DNA of 64,000 nucleotides from Nakaseomyces glabratus (lineage: Eukaryota > Ascomycota > Saccharomycetes > Saccharomycetales > Saccharomycetaceae): contig NC_088961.1 of assembly GCF_010111755.1 (NCBI RefSeq), positions 558,001 to 622,000 on the forward strand, written 5' to 3'. The notes below the pieces were generated by a model. That model saw only the letters and a program-made list of their open reading frames with translations, did no database searches and was not told the origin of the DNA. Shown piece after piece: positions 42,547 to 52,425 of this stretch (position 1 is its first letter; every line of letters starts with the position of its first letter). The position numbers were made by a program, and so were the translations under genes.

Positions 42547-43691
42547 TTAGTTTCTCTTTCTGAAACGTCTGTCTCTTTGAGCAGAGATGTTGATGACAGA
42601 TAGTGGCAACTTCAAACCCAAAGACTTGACCAAGTCAGCAGTTTGGTTGTCAACGTTCAAGACACCCTTAGAGTGAGACAAGTCCAAAGCAGAGACATCT
42701 GGGACGTATTGGTCCTTTCTTTCTCTTTCTTCTTCTTGCAACTTGAAAGAGATACCTCTAACTGGACCCTTTTGGATTCTTCTCATCAAGTGAGTAGTGT
42801 AACCAGCGATCTTGTTTCTCAATCTCTTGGATTGGATAGTAGCGATTTCGTCACACAATCTCTTGTTGGTTTGGAAATCCATGGTCAACTTTGGATAGTA
42901 ACGTTCGATCAAAGCCTTGGAGGCACGCTTGACGGTCTTGGTTCTAACTCTACCCTGTAATAATAAGGTATTTATCCTTTCATGTCATAAATATTCGACA
43001 CTCCTCGGCGACCATTATGCTTCTTTTAGTTTCCGCCTGTAATGCTTTGCAATCATACTGGCATACATTTAAACCATAATGGGCGTCCTACTAAATGTGG
43101 AAAATTATTGTAAAGATGATAAATAATTAGGTTAGTAAAGATTGTTCTCTTTAGATTTTGGATAAGTGCTTGTGATACTAATGTTTCTCCATTATTCTTT
43201 GAAATAGAACTCCAGGTCACCTTAACGCCTTTCCCCACTCTGATTTGAAATTTTTTATCATTTTGTAAATTTGTAGTTTTAGGTTGGCATCATCTCAATT
43301 AACAGTACAGTATTAGATTCATTTTGCTATTTGTCACCTCATTACTCACCATTTGGATATTTGAATTTTGTACTGTAGCATTGGCGGTCTTAATAGCCTT
43401 TGAGATTTCTATTTTATATCAATAAATTCTATCATCTACCAGAAAATTACGCCATATGTCTGTTTCTATTCTTTTCTAACTCGTTCATATTGGACCCCAT
43501 CCATTAACTTTCTTGAATTATCGCCTATAAAGGACGTTGGAGAGATTATTCCTGGATGTTATTTTCAAAGCTGTTAAATATTTTCATATCTGATTGCAAT
43601 CCTATCCATAATTTCACGTCCAGAATTCTATCAAGCTGAATGCTGTATTCACTGGACCTAATATAGGTTAAGTTATAATTAAACGTACCAT
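42547..43691 (-). CDS. RPS17: 40S ribosomal protein eS17, with one intron after the ATG
   Basis: Exon 2 is 42547-42954. It starts GGTAGAGTT (Gly-Arg-Val), preceded by TTATTATTACAG on the minus strand, a clear 3' splice site. Conserved eS17 begins Met-Gly-Arg-Val, so exon 1 is just the ATG, as in S. cerevisiae RPS17. My best exon 1 is 43689-43691, followed by GTACGT; a TATA run lies at about 43752-43760. The intron is then 42955-43688 (734 nt). A second candidate is ATG-GTGAGT near 43350. Assembled, the protein is 136 residues, exactly the S. cerevisiae length. It is a 40S component near the beak/head. The only canonical branch point TACTAAC is at 43131-43137, unusually far (177 nt) from the 3' site. 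Confidence 0.9.
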
Positions 43692-44204
43692 TTTGAATCG
43701 CGGTGTCTATACTGTGGTTGTCTGTTCTATGAGAAGAAAAATGCAGAAGAAATATATATATTACTGATAAATACACACAAGTGTACTTACTTTGCTCATT
43801 ATGGCATTTCGATATATTCATCAGCATTACAGCGCCAATGCTCAGAATTGAGAAACTGAGATTGAATTCCATATTGTTGGAAGTGAAAGATTCTGTGACA
43901 AGATTTCGGCAGTATTAGGCTGCCATGAGCAAATGAAAGCTAGAAAGGGATAGTGTAAGCCCACCTAAGCTAGGCTCAATCTAGTTCCGTGTAGATAGTG
44001 TAGCCCTTCTGCCAGGGACGGCCACTCTCCTTGCCCAACAAACTCGGTGTATTCTTGCAACGTACCTATTCCAATTACTGTCCTGGCAGGTTTGGCAGGG
44101 CATCCATGTCCAGAAAGTTAGCAGGGTAACGGAGCAGTTCATATGGCGTGAGTACAATGCATTGATCACTGCACTAACTGGTATTGTCCCCCGCATTTTG
44201 GGAA

Positions 44205-44233
44205 CCCCCCCCCCCAGTGTTCCCAGTGTTCCC
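44205..44233. repeat. C homopolymer (11 C) followed by two 9-bp repeats
   Basis: Eleven C, then AGTGTTCCC twice in tandem (44216-44233). Confidence 0.85.
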
Positions 44234-44371
44234 AGCCCTCCTGCCTAGCATTCACAAGTTCTCTGCCCGGCTTTGGTATTGGTAGAGAGAGCCACGCTAG
44301 CCCCAAAAGGAAAACAAACAAAAGAAACAAATTCTGTCTGCTACCAAAGAAGACAATCTTCAAAACATGTT

Positions 44372-44389
44372 TGGGTGCACCCAGACACC
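44372..44389. promoter_or_regulatory. Palindrome with Rap1-like sequence
   Basis: TGGGTGCACCCA is a perfect 12-base palindrome; its right half continues CACCCAGACACC, one base from the Rap1 consensus CACCCRYACAYM. It lies 680 bases upstream of the proposed RPS17 exon 1, further than usual for ribosomal-protein promoters. Confidence 0.35.
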
Positions 44390-45540
44390 TTAACTCTGAC
44401 AGTCACAACACTTAACATTAGAAAATGGAACCTCGTGTTCACTTTATATACGGTATACACGTGTACATCGTATTACTGTACTTCGTGTGTGTTTTTGTAC
44501 GTCACTCAGGTGATCCTTTCGTACACATATATAGTTACCCCGCCAATGTTTTTTGTAAGAGAATCAGGGCTAAACACTTGCATAAATACACCTTATATGT
44601 TTCTTTCAAAGGTGGTTACAATATTAAATAGGTTAACCGAAGGTGGTGAGAGAAGAATAGATCATAGCATAGACACGCATCCTCTCTCTGTCTCTTTCCC
44701 TATCTACCATCAACCACTGTCCACAGAAACACCTGCATAAACCTTCATTATATCTTTTCTAAGTTTCGGTGTGGGTCGGTGGCTATTCAAATATCACTAT
44801 ATACTACACATACAGTGTCGTACAGCTTGGTCTAGTAGGCCACTAAACAGATGGGCTAGAAGAGCAAGACGAGAAGTGAAAATGACAAAAAAAAATCGCA
44901 AAAATGCGGGAACTTTTCACAAGCCGAGAGAGAACGACGGCGAAACAATAAACAATTTGACTCTCTCTCTAACTATTGTTCCACCGGTCTGTTTTGATCT
45001 CTACTTGTTGGTGGTTGGGTATCCGCATATCTTTTTTAAAGGGTAGATTGTAGTGTTTATTTACTTATTAGCCGCTGAACTTTGTTGTCTCAGCTCTTAC
45101 AGTGTTCAATAATTCCTTTATCTTGAAGGAGGAAGGAAATCAATCTTAGCCGGAAGTGAGGGATAAAATAGAATTGAGCTGTTAGAAAGGCAAACAAATT
45201 TACATACTATAATTCAATTGGATCTGCACTCAATTTATATCAGCTGTTGTTATTCCAGGCAAATAAATACGTTGCGTTTATCACAATTCTGTTCGTTTCC
45301 TTTACTATTTCATTGGATAAATTTTTCACTGCCTTTCGTTAAGCTTATACCGTTTTTTTTTACGCGAAATTGTTAGAGCTTTCCCTTTTGGAGCCACTGA
45401 AATTATACTGTTGTTGATCAATTATTAAGTTTTCGGTGTATTATAAATCATTCATTTGAGTTGAATACAGGAGTGGGAAAAAAGAAAGAAAATTCGAAAT
45501 CAGCTGGTGAAATTTCAATCACGTACATCAAAATAAGGAT

Positions 45541-46878
45541 ATGTCAAATAAATTTCATTGTGACGTGTGCTCATCGGACTGTACGCACCGTGTTAGAATA
45601 TCATGTGCTGTTTGTCCCGAGTATGACTTGTGTGTGCCTTGTTTCTCCCAAGGTCTATACAACGGTAACCACAGGCCTTTTCATGATTATAGAATAATAG
45701 AAACGAACTCATACCCTATATTATGCCCAGATTGGGGTGCTGATGAAGAACTTGCATTGATAAAAGGTGCCCAATCATTAGGTCTGGGTAATTGGCATGA
45801 TATTGCCGAGCATATAGGAAGTCGAGAGAAAGATGAAGTGAGAGACCATTACATCGAGTACTACATCAACAGTCCATTTTACCCGATCCCTGATATCACA
45901 AAAGATATACAGGTCCCACAGGAAGAATTCCTGAATGAAAGAAAGACGAGAATAGAGAAATTTAGAGATAGGCCATTAGAGCCTCCGAAGAAGCCAATGG
46001 CCTCCGTGCCGTCTTGTCATGAGGTGCAAGGTTTCATGCCTGGTAGACTGGAATTTGAGACAGAGTTCGAGAACGAAGCAGAGGGACCTGTTAAGGACAT
46101 GGTCTTTGAACCAGATGATCAACCTTTGGATCTGGAGTTGAAATTTGCCATTTTAGATATATATAGTTCGAGATTGACAGTTCGTGCTGAAAAGAAAAGA
46201 CTGTTGTTTGAGAATAAGTTGATGGAATATAGGAAACTACAAAACATTGATAAAAAGAGGAGCAAGGAGGCAAAGGATCTATATAACAAGATCAAGGCAT
46301 TTGCAAGAGTGATGACAGCACAAGATTTTGAAGAGTTCAGTAAAGATATTCTAGAAGAACTGCAATGCAGAACTAGAATACATCAACTACAGGAATGGAG
46401 AAGTAAAGGCTTAACCACGCTTGAAGCGGGATTAAAATATGAAAGGGACAAACAAAGTAGAATATCGACTTTGGAAAGACTAGGTAATTATGGCGATGCG
46501 TCATTGGGTAATTTGGGGTCAAGTCAGGCAGGTACACCGGGTGTTGCTGGAACAAGGTATAGATCTACCCCTGGACACAGATCAAACACTGATTATTCCC
46601 AAAATGGTACTGATTCCAATGGTAAAAAGAAAGGCATTACTATTAGTGACATACAGCACGCATCTGATTACGGTTTGCTATCACCCGAAGAACAACAACT
46701 ATGTATCCAACTGAAGATACTTCCAAAACCATACCTAGCAATAAAGGAAGTGATGTTCAGAGAACTATTGAAAACGGGAGGTTCGATGCCCAAAAAGAAC
46801 TGCAGAGACTTACTCAATATTGATCCAGTTAAGGCAAATAGAATATACGACTTCTTTCAACTACAGCATTGGATATGA
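45541..46878 (+). CDS. ADA2: SAGA/ADA adaptor subunit Ada2
   Basis: A 445-residue protein (S. cerevisiae 434). The N-terminal ZZ zinc finger begins at residue 6 (CDVCSSDC, then CAVCPEYDLCVPC). A SANT domain follows at about 64-110 (WGADEELALIKGAQSLGLGNW). The middle is helical, and a C-terminal SWIRM domain covers about 355-445 (LLSPEEQQLCIQLKILPKPYL, ending FFQLQHWI). Ada2 binds Gcn5 and raises its histone acetyltransferase activity in SAGA, SLIK and ADA. All three domains look complete. It lies next to RPS17 and UTP6 as on S. cerevisiae chrIV. Confidence 0.97.
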   Translation: MSNKFHCDVCSSDCTHRVRISCAVCPEYDLCVPCFSQGLYNGNHRPFHDYRIIETNSYPILCPDWGADEELALIKGAQSLGLGNWHDIAEHIGSREKDEVRDHYIEYYINSPFYPIPDITKDIQVPQEEFLNERKTRIEKFRDRPLEPPKKPMASVPSCHEVQGFMPGRLEFETEFENEAEGPVKDMVFEPDDQPLDLELKFAILDIYSSRLTVRAEKKRLLFENKLMEYRKLQNIDKKRSKEAKDLYNKIKAFARVMTAQDFEEFSKDILEELQCRTRIHQLQEWRSKGLTTLEAGLKYERDKQSRISTLERLGNYGDASLGNLGSSQAGTPGVAGTRYRSTPGHRSNTDYSQNGTDSNGKKKGITISDIQHASDYGLLSPEEQQLCIQLKILPKPYLAIKEVMFRELLKTGGSMPKKNCRDLLNIDPVKANRIYDFFQLQHWI

Positions 46879-47167
46879 TATGTTGGTTAGCTTAAGGTCA
46901 TGGTTTACATAACCAATGGATGAAATTTAGATGAAAATCGATAAGATAATGAGATATTGCGTATCCTACAATGACTTCATTATGTAGACAATGTCTACTA
47001 GCATTAGGTCTTGCATAGACACTTAAGTATATATATAAATATAGTAAGTACCAAAATGCGTTGTATTATTTATGACTTGAATTTATTTAAGTGACTTCCT
47101 AAACAACATGATATTATTAGTGAATAACCTGAATGAGTAAATTGATGTTAGATAAAACTTCATAAAG

Positions 47168-48529
47168 CTAAAGTTTGGCAATAATTTGGTGCAGTATTTT
47201 AAGTTTGTTATCTTCTTCATCCGATGCATTTTCAGTAAAGCGTGATTCCAAGAATGTTTTGAATTTTTTCTGTAAGATCTTTTTATTAGCTTCTTCCTTA
47301 GTTTTGTTTTTGTATGCCATGTAGTTCCTTACTGACAACTGTAGCTTATCATAATCAAGATTTTTAATATCCATATATCTTAACAAAAGCGTTACTTCGG
47401 TGACAATAATGTCTGAATAAATTTCGGGCATATCATTCGAAACAGAAACTGAGAAGTGCTCATTTTTCCAAAATTGTATTACATGATTGATCAAATAGTC
47501 TCTTTGAAGATCTTTGAATTGATCAAATAGCTGTATAATTTCTAGGGACTTTTCATATAAGTATTGGACAGTTTCCTTTTGTAGTTCCTTGTCGATTGAG
47601 GAATCGGTGTTGGCGTAGTATCCTTTCTGTTTATTGATGTAATGCTTTCCCAATTCTGCCATGGCGATGTCAAAGATGGTTAATGCAATATCACCACGTA
47701 ATGCTGGATTAGTTTCGGCGTTACCAAGCATGTTCATGTCAGCTTCTGGTAATTCATTTAGTTTGTCCTTCATATTATCACCTGTTGATGGAACTTTTAT
47801 GCCGTTTTCATTTTCTTCGTTATCATCATCCATGCTCTTGGAATTCACAGCGTTCTTTGTACTTTGGCTTTGTTCATTTAGCATGTCTAGTTCTTGTTCT
47901 CTCTCATTTATCAGTTTCATGACCCTTCTTCTATTTATCAATTTTGTGACAAAGTTCAGCTCAAATTTTATGTATTCGTACCATAGTTTAGGTGAATCAG
48001 GATTGAACTTTAGACCATTTTGGAAGACAACTCTACAACTCTTGAAATTAGCATGAGTCTCGTACTCATATTTAGCACAACTTATCCACACATCCACATT
48101 ATTTGGATGTAGTCTTAGCAATTGATTGTATACAGTATGGACTTTCTTGTAAGATGTCTCAGTCCCCATTTTCTTCAAGAAATTCAAATACATTGCCCAA
48201 AATTTCAAATCACGGGGAAATTTATTAGTACCTCTTTGATAAATAAACGCTATCCTCTGCTCAATAGACTTATCAGAAATACTGTTGGTTCTCTTGCTCT
48301 GAAGAATTCTCTGACAACGTTTGGCTCGAAGCTTGAAAACTTGGGTCTCGTAGTCAATATACCTCATGTAATCTCTGATTGAAGACCCTCTTGAGTTTAG
48401 CCTGTGTTCAAAATCTGTTCTCTTCTTCATAATCTTCGCAACCTCATTTTTAGTGAATAGCTCCTTCTCAACTAAATCATTGATCTCTGGAATACACTGT
48501 TCCAAGTAATATCTTGTTCTCGAAGACAT
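47168..48529 (-). CDS. UTP6: U3 snoRNP / small-subunit processome protein Utp6
   Basis: A 453-residue protein (S. cerevisiae 440). The conserved N-terminus [22 protein letters not shown] is followed by HAT repeats (about 85-240), for example [36 protein letters not shown] and [20 protein letters not shown] helical C-terminus completes it. Utp6 belongs to the UTP-B subcomplex that assembles on the 5' ETS of pre-rRNA in the nucleolus. Its promoter carries two PAC motifs and an RRPE-like tract (48665-48711), the usual signature of ribosome-biogenesis genes. Confidence 0.96.
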   Translation of the reverse strand: MSSRTRYYLEQCIPEINDLVEKELFTKNEVAKIMKKRTDFEHRLNSRGSSIRDYMRYIDYETQVFKLRAKRCQRILQSKRTNSISDKSIEQRIAFIYQRGTNKFPRDLKFWAMYLNFLKKMGTETSYKKVHTVYNQLLRLHPNNVDVWISCAKYEYETHANFKSCRVVFQNGLKFNPDSPKLWYEYIKFELNFVTKLINRRRVMKLINEREQELDMLNEQSQSTKNAVNSKSMDDDNEENENGIKVPSTGDNMKDKLNELPEADMNMLGNAETNPALRGDIALTIFDIAMAELGKHYINKQKGYYANTDSSIDKELQKETVQYLYEKSLEIIQLFDQFKDLQRDYLINHVIQFWKNEHFSVSVSNDMPEIYSDIIVTEVTLLLRYMDIKNLDYDKLQLSVRNYMAYKNKTKEEANKKILQKKFKTFLESRFTENASDEEDNKLKILHQIIAKL

Positions 48530-49134
48530 AGTTCAATTGATAGTAACTTATTTTATGACCAGTTGTACCTGACTGAATATTCAAATCTAAATCTGTCAAC
48601 TATGTATATTTTCACAATGACAAAACCAATCCACAAATGATTTATAACTGCAACCTATTTTGAAGCTCATCGCATAGTTTAAGAGCTCATCTCATCGCAA
48701 ATTTTTTTTCAAATTTTTTTTCACAAGCCATTGTATCACGTGATTTATATCCTCCTGCAAGAAAACCACTTAAAGGGTTCTTTTCAGTAAGAATGAAGAT
48801 AGAAAAGTAGAAGATCGAAGTCTTTCATCATAAGTTTAGCTTCGAAGGGTTCTCTCGTTTGTATTTACATTCTTTTTTTGGGATGAGCTTACGTTGAGGA
48901 AGGCACATGGGTTTACTCACAAGTTTCCTTTTTTTTTTAGAACTTGCGACTAATAAAGGAACTAATAACTATTGAAGTTATAAATCCAGTTACTATTACC
49001 CTATTTACTACTATAAGGTTCTTTTAAACCTGTTTTGCCATACTTTGACTTTTTTAAGATAGTCATTTTGGGATAAGCGGGAATAATTTATAGGCAACCC
49101 CTCTCCCCAGGTGTTTTTGTTATAGTTATTAAGG
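48530..49134. other. Divergent UTP6-PPN1 promoter region
   Basis: About 600 bases. PAC and RRPE motifs lie near UTP6, and a Cbf1-type palindrome ATCACGTGAT at 48736-48745. No CDEIII follows it, so this is not a centromere. T-rich runs precede PPN1. Confidence 0.5.
48665..48711 (-). promoter_or_regulatory. PAC and RRPE motifs of UTP6
   Basis: GCTCATCGC at 48665-48673 and GCTCATCTCATCGC at 48685-48698 are PAC elements (bound by Dot6/Tod6) read on the UTP6 strand as GCGATGAGC and GCGATGAGATGAGC. An RRPE/Stb3-type A/T tract follows at 48699-48711. They lie 136-182 bases before the UTP6 ATG. Confidence 0.8.
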
Positions 49135-51126
49135 ATGGCAGTTAACGAAAAGGATGTTGGCCGGAAGAGCCGGGTTAGTGTTGTTCTATGGGTATTTATC
49201 GCTCTTGGAACGCTATTTCTATGCAAAAATGCATTCACATTTTCGTCGGAGTCCATCCATGGCTTGAAGATTAGTAGTGATGACTCTGATAGCGTTGATA
49301 TTGAGAGGCAGATATCGCTGGGGTTAACACCCAGGAAACCTGTTGTTATTACAGACTTACGCACAGGCAATAAGAGGAAGTTACACGGCCGATTTCTTCA
49401 TATTACTGACATGCACCCTGATGAGTACTATGTTGCTGGTACGTCGATCGATAACGTTTGTCATAGTGGTGAGCCTACCAAGGGTAAAGACAGAGCAGCA
49501 AAGTTTGGTAATGCTATGAGTGGTTGTGATTCACCCATGTTGTTGATGGATATGACCCTAGATTGGATAGATAAGAATTTGAAAGACCAAATCGATTTTG
49601 TGGTCTGGACTGGCGATAATATAAGGCATGATAACGATCGTACCTACCCTAGAACTGAGGATGAGATCTTTAGAATGAACGCCGAAGTTGCGGAGAAAAT
49701 CAAGAAGATCTTCAGAACACCAAACTCTCCTGACCCTAGAGACTTTGCTGTGCCTGTTGTTCCATCTATTGGTAATAATGATGTATTTCCTCATAATTTG
49801 TTTTCACTAGGACCTACACTTCAGACAAGAGAATATTATAGACTATGGGGTGATTTTATTCCCGAAGAACAGCAAAGAATGTTTGATAGGGATGCTTCTT
49901 TCTTTACAGAAGTTATTCCAGGTAAGCTTGCAGTTTTATCATTCAATACCCTTTATTTGTTTAAGGCTAACCCACTTGTAGATAACTGTGATTCTAGAAA
50001 GCAACCGGGTTATCAGCTTCTGCTATGGTTAGGATATGTCTTGGATGAAATCAGAGAAAGAGGCATGAAGGTGTGGATTAGTGGCCATGTACCACCTATA
50101 GCTAAGAACTATGATTCTTCCTGTTATGATAAGTTTTCTCTCTGGATGCACGAATATCGTGATGTAATAATAGGTGGACTATATGGTCATATGAATATGG
50201 ATCATTTTGTTCCTGTAGATGTGCAAGCCATAAGAGAAAATATGGAAGAGCAGCAGATGTCTTTATTGAGTGAAGATGAGCGTTTGACTAAAACGATTAG
50301 AGAGCATGCTATTGCTGCCAGAGAAGCTCATTTGATGGGAGCTAAGCCTGTTAACAAAGAGTCTTACTTAGATGGAGTTTTAGATACATACTATAAAGGT
50401 GTATTACAAGAAATTGAGCAGGCAGTCGATTCTGATCTAGATATTGAGAAGAAAAAGAAGAAGAAAGGTAAGAAGAAGAAAGGAAAAAAGGAAAAGAGGA
50501 CTCTTGAAGAGATATACGATCAGCACTCAATTGTTCAAGTTTCCGGGTCCGTTATACCCACGTTTAACCCTTCGATAAGAGTGTGGGAATATAATATTTC
50601 TGATATCACCGATTCCTCAAGTATTTTCGGTGAAAATCAATTAGAATACCAATCATGGGACTTATTTTTTGAAGATCTCGAACATAAAATGAAGAACGAG
50701 TTTGATGACAATGAATCATCATTTTGGGCTGCATCAGCAGAACAAAATAAAAAGAAGAAGAAGAAGAATGGTAAGCCTGATAAGAGTATACCGAGAAAGA
50801 AACCAGATGAGTTACCTGCTGGACCAGGTCACATACAACAACTATTTTCTCCTACCAAGTTTGTTCAATACTTCGCTGATTTGGACTCTATCAACTCCGA
50901 ATATGAAAAGTTAATAGATAAAGGACTGGCAGAACATGATGCTATAAACAAAGCATTCAATTATGAAGTTGAGTACACATCAAAGGATGAGCCATATCCT
51001 ATGGAATCATTACTAGTTAAGGACTATCTGCATTTGGCCGCAGATTTAGCGCGCGATAACGGACTATGGAAAATATTCAAAGAACGCGCTTTTATATCAA
51101 CTGGATATGAAGACGAGCGTAACTAA
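49135..51126 (+). CDS. PPN1: Vacuolar endopolyphosphatase Ppn1
   Basis: A 663-residue type II membrane protein (S. cerevisiae 674). An N-terminal signal anchor is at about 14-36 (VSVVLWVFIALGTLFL). The metallophosphatase motifs are complete: DMH (Asp92, His94), GDNIRHD, GNND, SGHVPP and GHMNMDHF. Ppn1 hydrolyses polyphosphate chains in the vacuole lumen and matures by proteolysis. Two lysine blocks stand out: about residues 439-456 (mostly Lys with some Gly) and about 539-546. The neighbour downstream is a TSA-type peroxiredoxin as in S. cerevisiae chrIV, while RPS18A and YHP1 are missing between UTP6 and PPN1. Confidence 0.96.
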   Translation: MAVNEKDVGRKSRVSVVLWVFIALGTLFLCKNAFTFSSESIHGLKISSDDSDSVDIERQISLGLTPRKPVVITDLRTGNKRKLHGRFLHITDMHPDEYYVAGTSIDNVCHSGEPTKGKDRAAKFGNAMSGCDSPMLLMDMTLDWIDKNLKDQIDFVVWTGDNIRHDNDRTYPRTEDEIFRMNAEVAEKIKKIFRTPNSPDPRDFAVPVVPSIGNNDVFPHNLFSLGPTLQTREYYRLWGDFIPEEQQRMFDRDASFFTEVIPGKLAVLSFNTLYLFKANPLVDNCDSRKQPGYQLLLWLGYVLDEIRERGMKVWISGHVPPIAKNYDSSCYDKFSLWMHEYRDVIIGGLYGHMNMDHFVPVDVQAIRENMEEQQMSLLSEDERLTKTIREHAIAAREAHLMGAKPVNKESYLDGVLDTYYKGVLQEIEQAVDSDLDIEKKKKKKGKKKKGKKEKRTLEEIYDQHSIVQVSGSVIPTFNPSIRVWEYNISDITDSSSIFGENQLEYQSWDLFFEDLEHKMKNEFDDNESSFWAASAEQNKKKKKKNGKPDKSIPRKKPDELPAGPGHIQQLFSPTKFVQYFADLDSINSEYEKLIDKGLAEHDAINKAFNYEVEYTSKDEPYPMESLLVKDYLHLAADLARDNGLWKIFKERAFISTGYEDERN

Positions 51127-51429
51127 AATAACAACATACAGAGACACTATATACCAACAGTCTTAAAAATATATATCAGTTATATGCTCGATAATAATAA
51201 TGCTGTTTTCAATATTTTGCATTGAATTAAAAGAATTAGTTAAAAAAGAATGGATTTTTTTTAATTGTAAGGATATATTATATAAGCATGAATTAAAAAC
51301 AGATCATAGTACTATGTAAAAGCATTGAATGTCAATTGGCAAAAACTCTATAAGATTGTTTTTTTGCAAAGTTTGGAAAACAGAAAAAAGGCAAAACGAT
51401 TAATTTGAAAACTCTCCATGAATTTGGTT
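51127..51429. other. Convergent 3' region of PPN1 and TSA1
   Basis: 303 AT-rich bases; only gene ends are expected and nothing else was seen. Confidence 0.35.
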
Positions 51430-52026
51430 TTAGTTCTTGGAGTTGGCTTCCTTGAAGTATTCCTTGGAATCTTCAACAGTTGGCTTGATAGTAGCGGAAC
51501 CTGGGGTCCAGTTACATGGCAAAACGGTACCGTTCTTGTCAGTCCATTGGAAACCTTCGACCAATCTCAAGGATTCTTCGACGTTTCTACCGACTGGCAA
51601 GTCGTTGATGGTAATGTGTCTAACGATACCCTTTGGATCGATGATGAACAAACCTCTCAAAGCAATACCTTCGTCTTCGATCAAGACACCGTAGTCTCTG
51701 GACAACTTGTGGTTAGTGTCAGCCAACAATGGGATGTCAACTGGACCTAGACCACCATCCTTTCTGGCAACATTAGTCCATGCCAACAAAGAGTATTCAG
51801 AGTCGGTGGAGGCGAACAAAACTTGAGCGTCCAAGGCTTCGAATCTCTTAGCAGCTTCGGAGAAAGCAACAATCTCAGTTGGGCAGACGAAAGTGAAAGC
51901 CAATGGGACAAAGGCAAGAACAACGTACTTACCCTTGTATTTGTCCAAGGAGACTTCTTCGAACATACCGTCGATGACAGCAGTCTTCTTGAAAGTTGGA
52001 GCTGGCTTTTGAACTTGAGCGACCAT
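51430..52026 (-). CDS. TSA1: Typical 2-Cys peroxiredoxin, Tsa1/Tsa2 type
   Basis: A 198-residue peroxiredoxin (S. cerevisiae 196). Peroxidatic Cys48 sits in FTFVCPTEI and resolving Cys171 in TVLPCNW. The GGLG loop and a C-terminal KEYF motif are both present, which predicts sensitivity to hyperoxidation and so chaperone-type oligomer formation. Extreme codon bias indicates very high expression. By position it is the TSA2 (YDR453C) locus, but expression-type codon use suggests the main Tsa1-like enzyme. It reduces peroxides using thioredoxin in the cytosol. A Yap1-type site and a PAC motif lie upstream. Confidence 0.93.
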   Translation of the reverse strand: MVAQVQKPAPTFKKTAVIDGMFEEVSLDKYKGKYVVLAFVPLAFTFVCPTEIVAFSEAAKRFEALDAQVLFASTDSEYSLLAWTNVARKDGGLGPVDIPLLADTNHKLSRDYGVLIEDEGIALRGLFIIDPKGIVRHITINDLPVGRNVEESLRLVEGFQWTDKNGTVLPCNWTPGSATIKPTVEDSKEYFKEANSKN

Positions 52027-52275
52027 TGTTAATTGATGTTTTGTTGTTGTTTTTGGAAGTGTATTAGAATAGAATATTCTTTGATGTTCTCTTGTATTGT
52101 AATCTACATATAGAAAAGAGGAATGGAATTATTTGAATCTTCATTGACAATCCGTGTCCTTTATATATTAAATTTTTTTAATTCTTGTTTTACAAAACTT
52201 CAATTTTCGATTGATTGTTATAATGTTGAAACAAGAGTAGGATTAGGTGATTCAATATTATAAATGGATTCCCAA

Positions 52276-52284
52276 GCTCATCGC
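52276..52284 (-). promoter_or_regulatory. PAC-type motif upstream of TSA1
   Basis: GCTCATCGC, the PAC core, 250 bases before the TSA1 ATG. Unexpected for an antioxidant gene; no RRPE partner seen. Confidence 0.4.
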
Positions 52285-52418
52285 TAGACGTTCCATTAAA
52301 CATTAATGCGAGTGTCCCTACGCGCAGTTAGTTAACTGGCGATGGTTCGAGCCTAATTTTACAAATTACCAAAACCTCGAAGAGTACGCACAAGGTTGCA
52401 CCCTGTTAAAGCTTGCAA

Positions 52419-52425
52419 TTACTAA
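52419..52425 (-). promoter_or_regulatory. Yap1-type response element upstream of TSA1
   Basis: TTACTAA, the Yap1 consensus, 393 bases before the TSA1 ATG. Yap1 and Skn7 drive TSA genes in S. cerevisiae. Confidence 0.45.

Larger units (their letters stand above)
43692..45540. other. Long divergent RPS17-ADA2 promoter region
   Basis: About 1.85 kb. It holds an 11-C run (44205-44215) followed by two AGTGTTCCC repeats, and a 12-base palindrome TGGGTGCACCCA (44372-44383) that includes a Rap1-like CACCCAGACACC. A URS1-like TAGCCGCTGA is at 45069-45078. A 108-codon ATG frame at 43546-43872 (minus) overlaps the probable RPS17 exon 1 and promoter and is not supported as a gene. Confidence 0.5.

Noticed and set aside
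43546..43872. 108-codon ATG frame (minus strand) with a hydrophobic, signal-like N-terminus
   Set aside because: It overlaps the probable RPS17 exon 1, TATA element and intron on the same strand. Composition is AT-rich and I recognise no family. It would merit a second look if RPS17 exon 1 proves to lie near 43350.
45069..45078. TAGCCGCTGA as a URS1 site of ADA2
   Set aside because: One base off the core, 470 bases from the ATG, and ADA2 is not a meiotic gene; probably chance.
48736..48745. CDEI-like ATCACGTGAT as part of a centromere
   Set aside because: No AT-rich CDEII of proper length followed by a CDEIII core (TTCCGAA) nearby; better read as a Cbf1/E-box site.
52344..52353. B-box-like GGTTCGAGCC suggesting a tRNA
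   Set aside because: No acceptor pairing, A box or anticodon arm can be formed around it.
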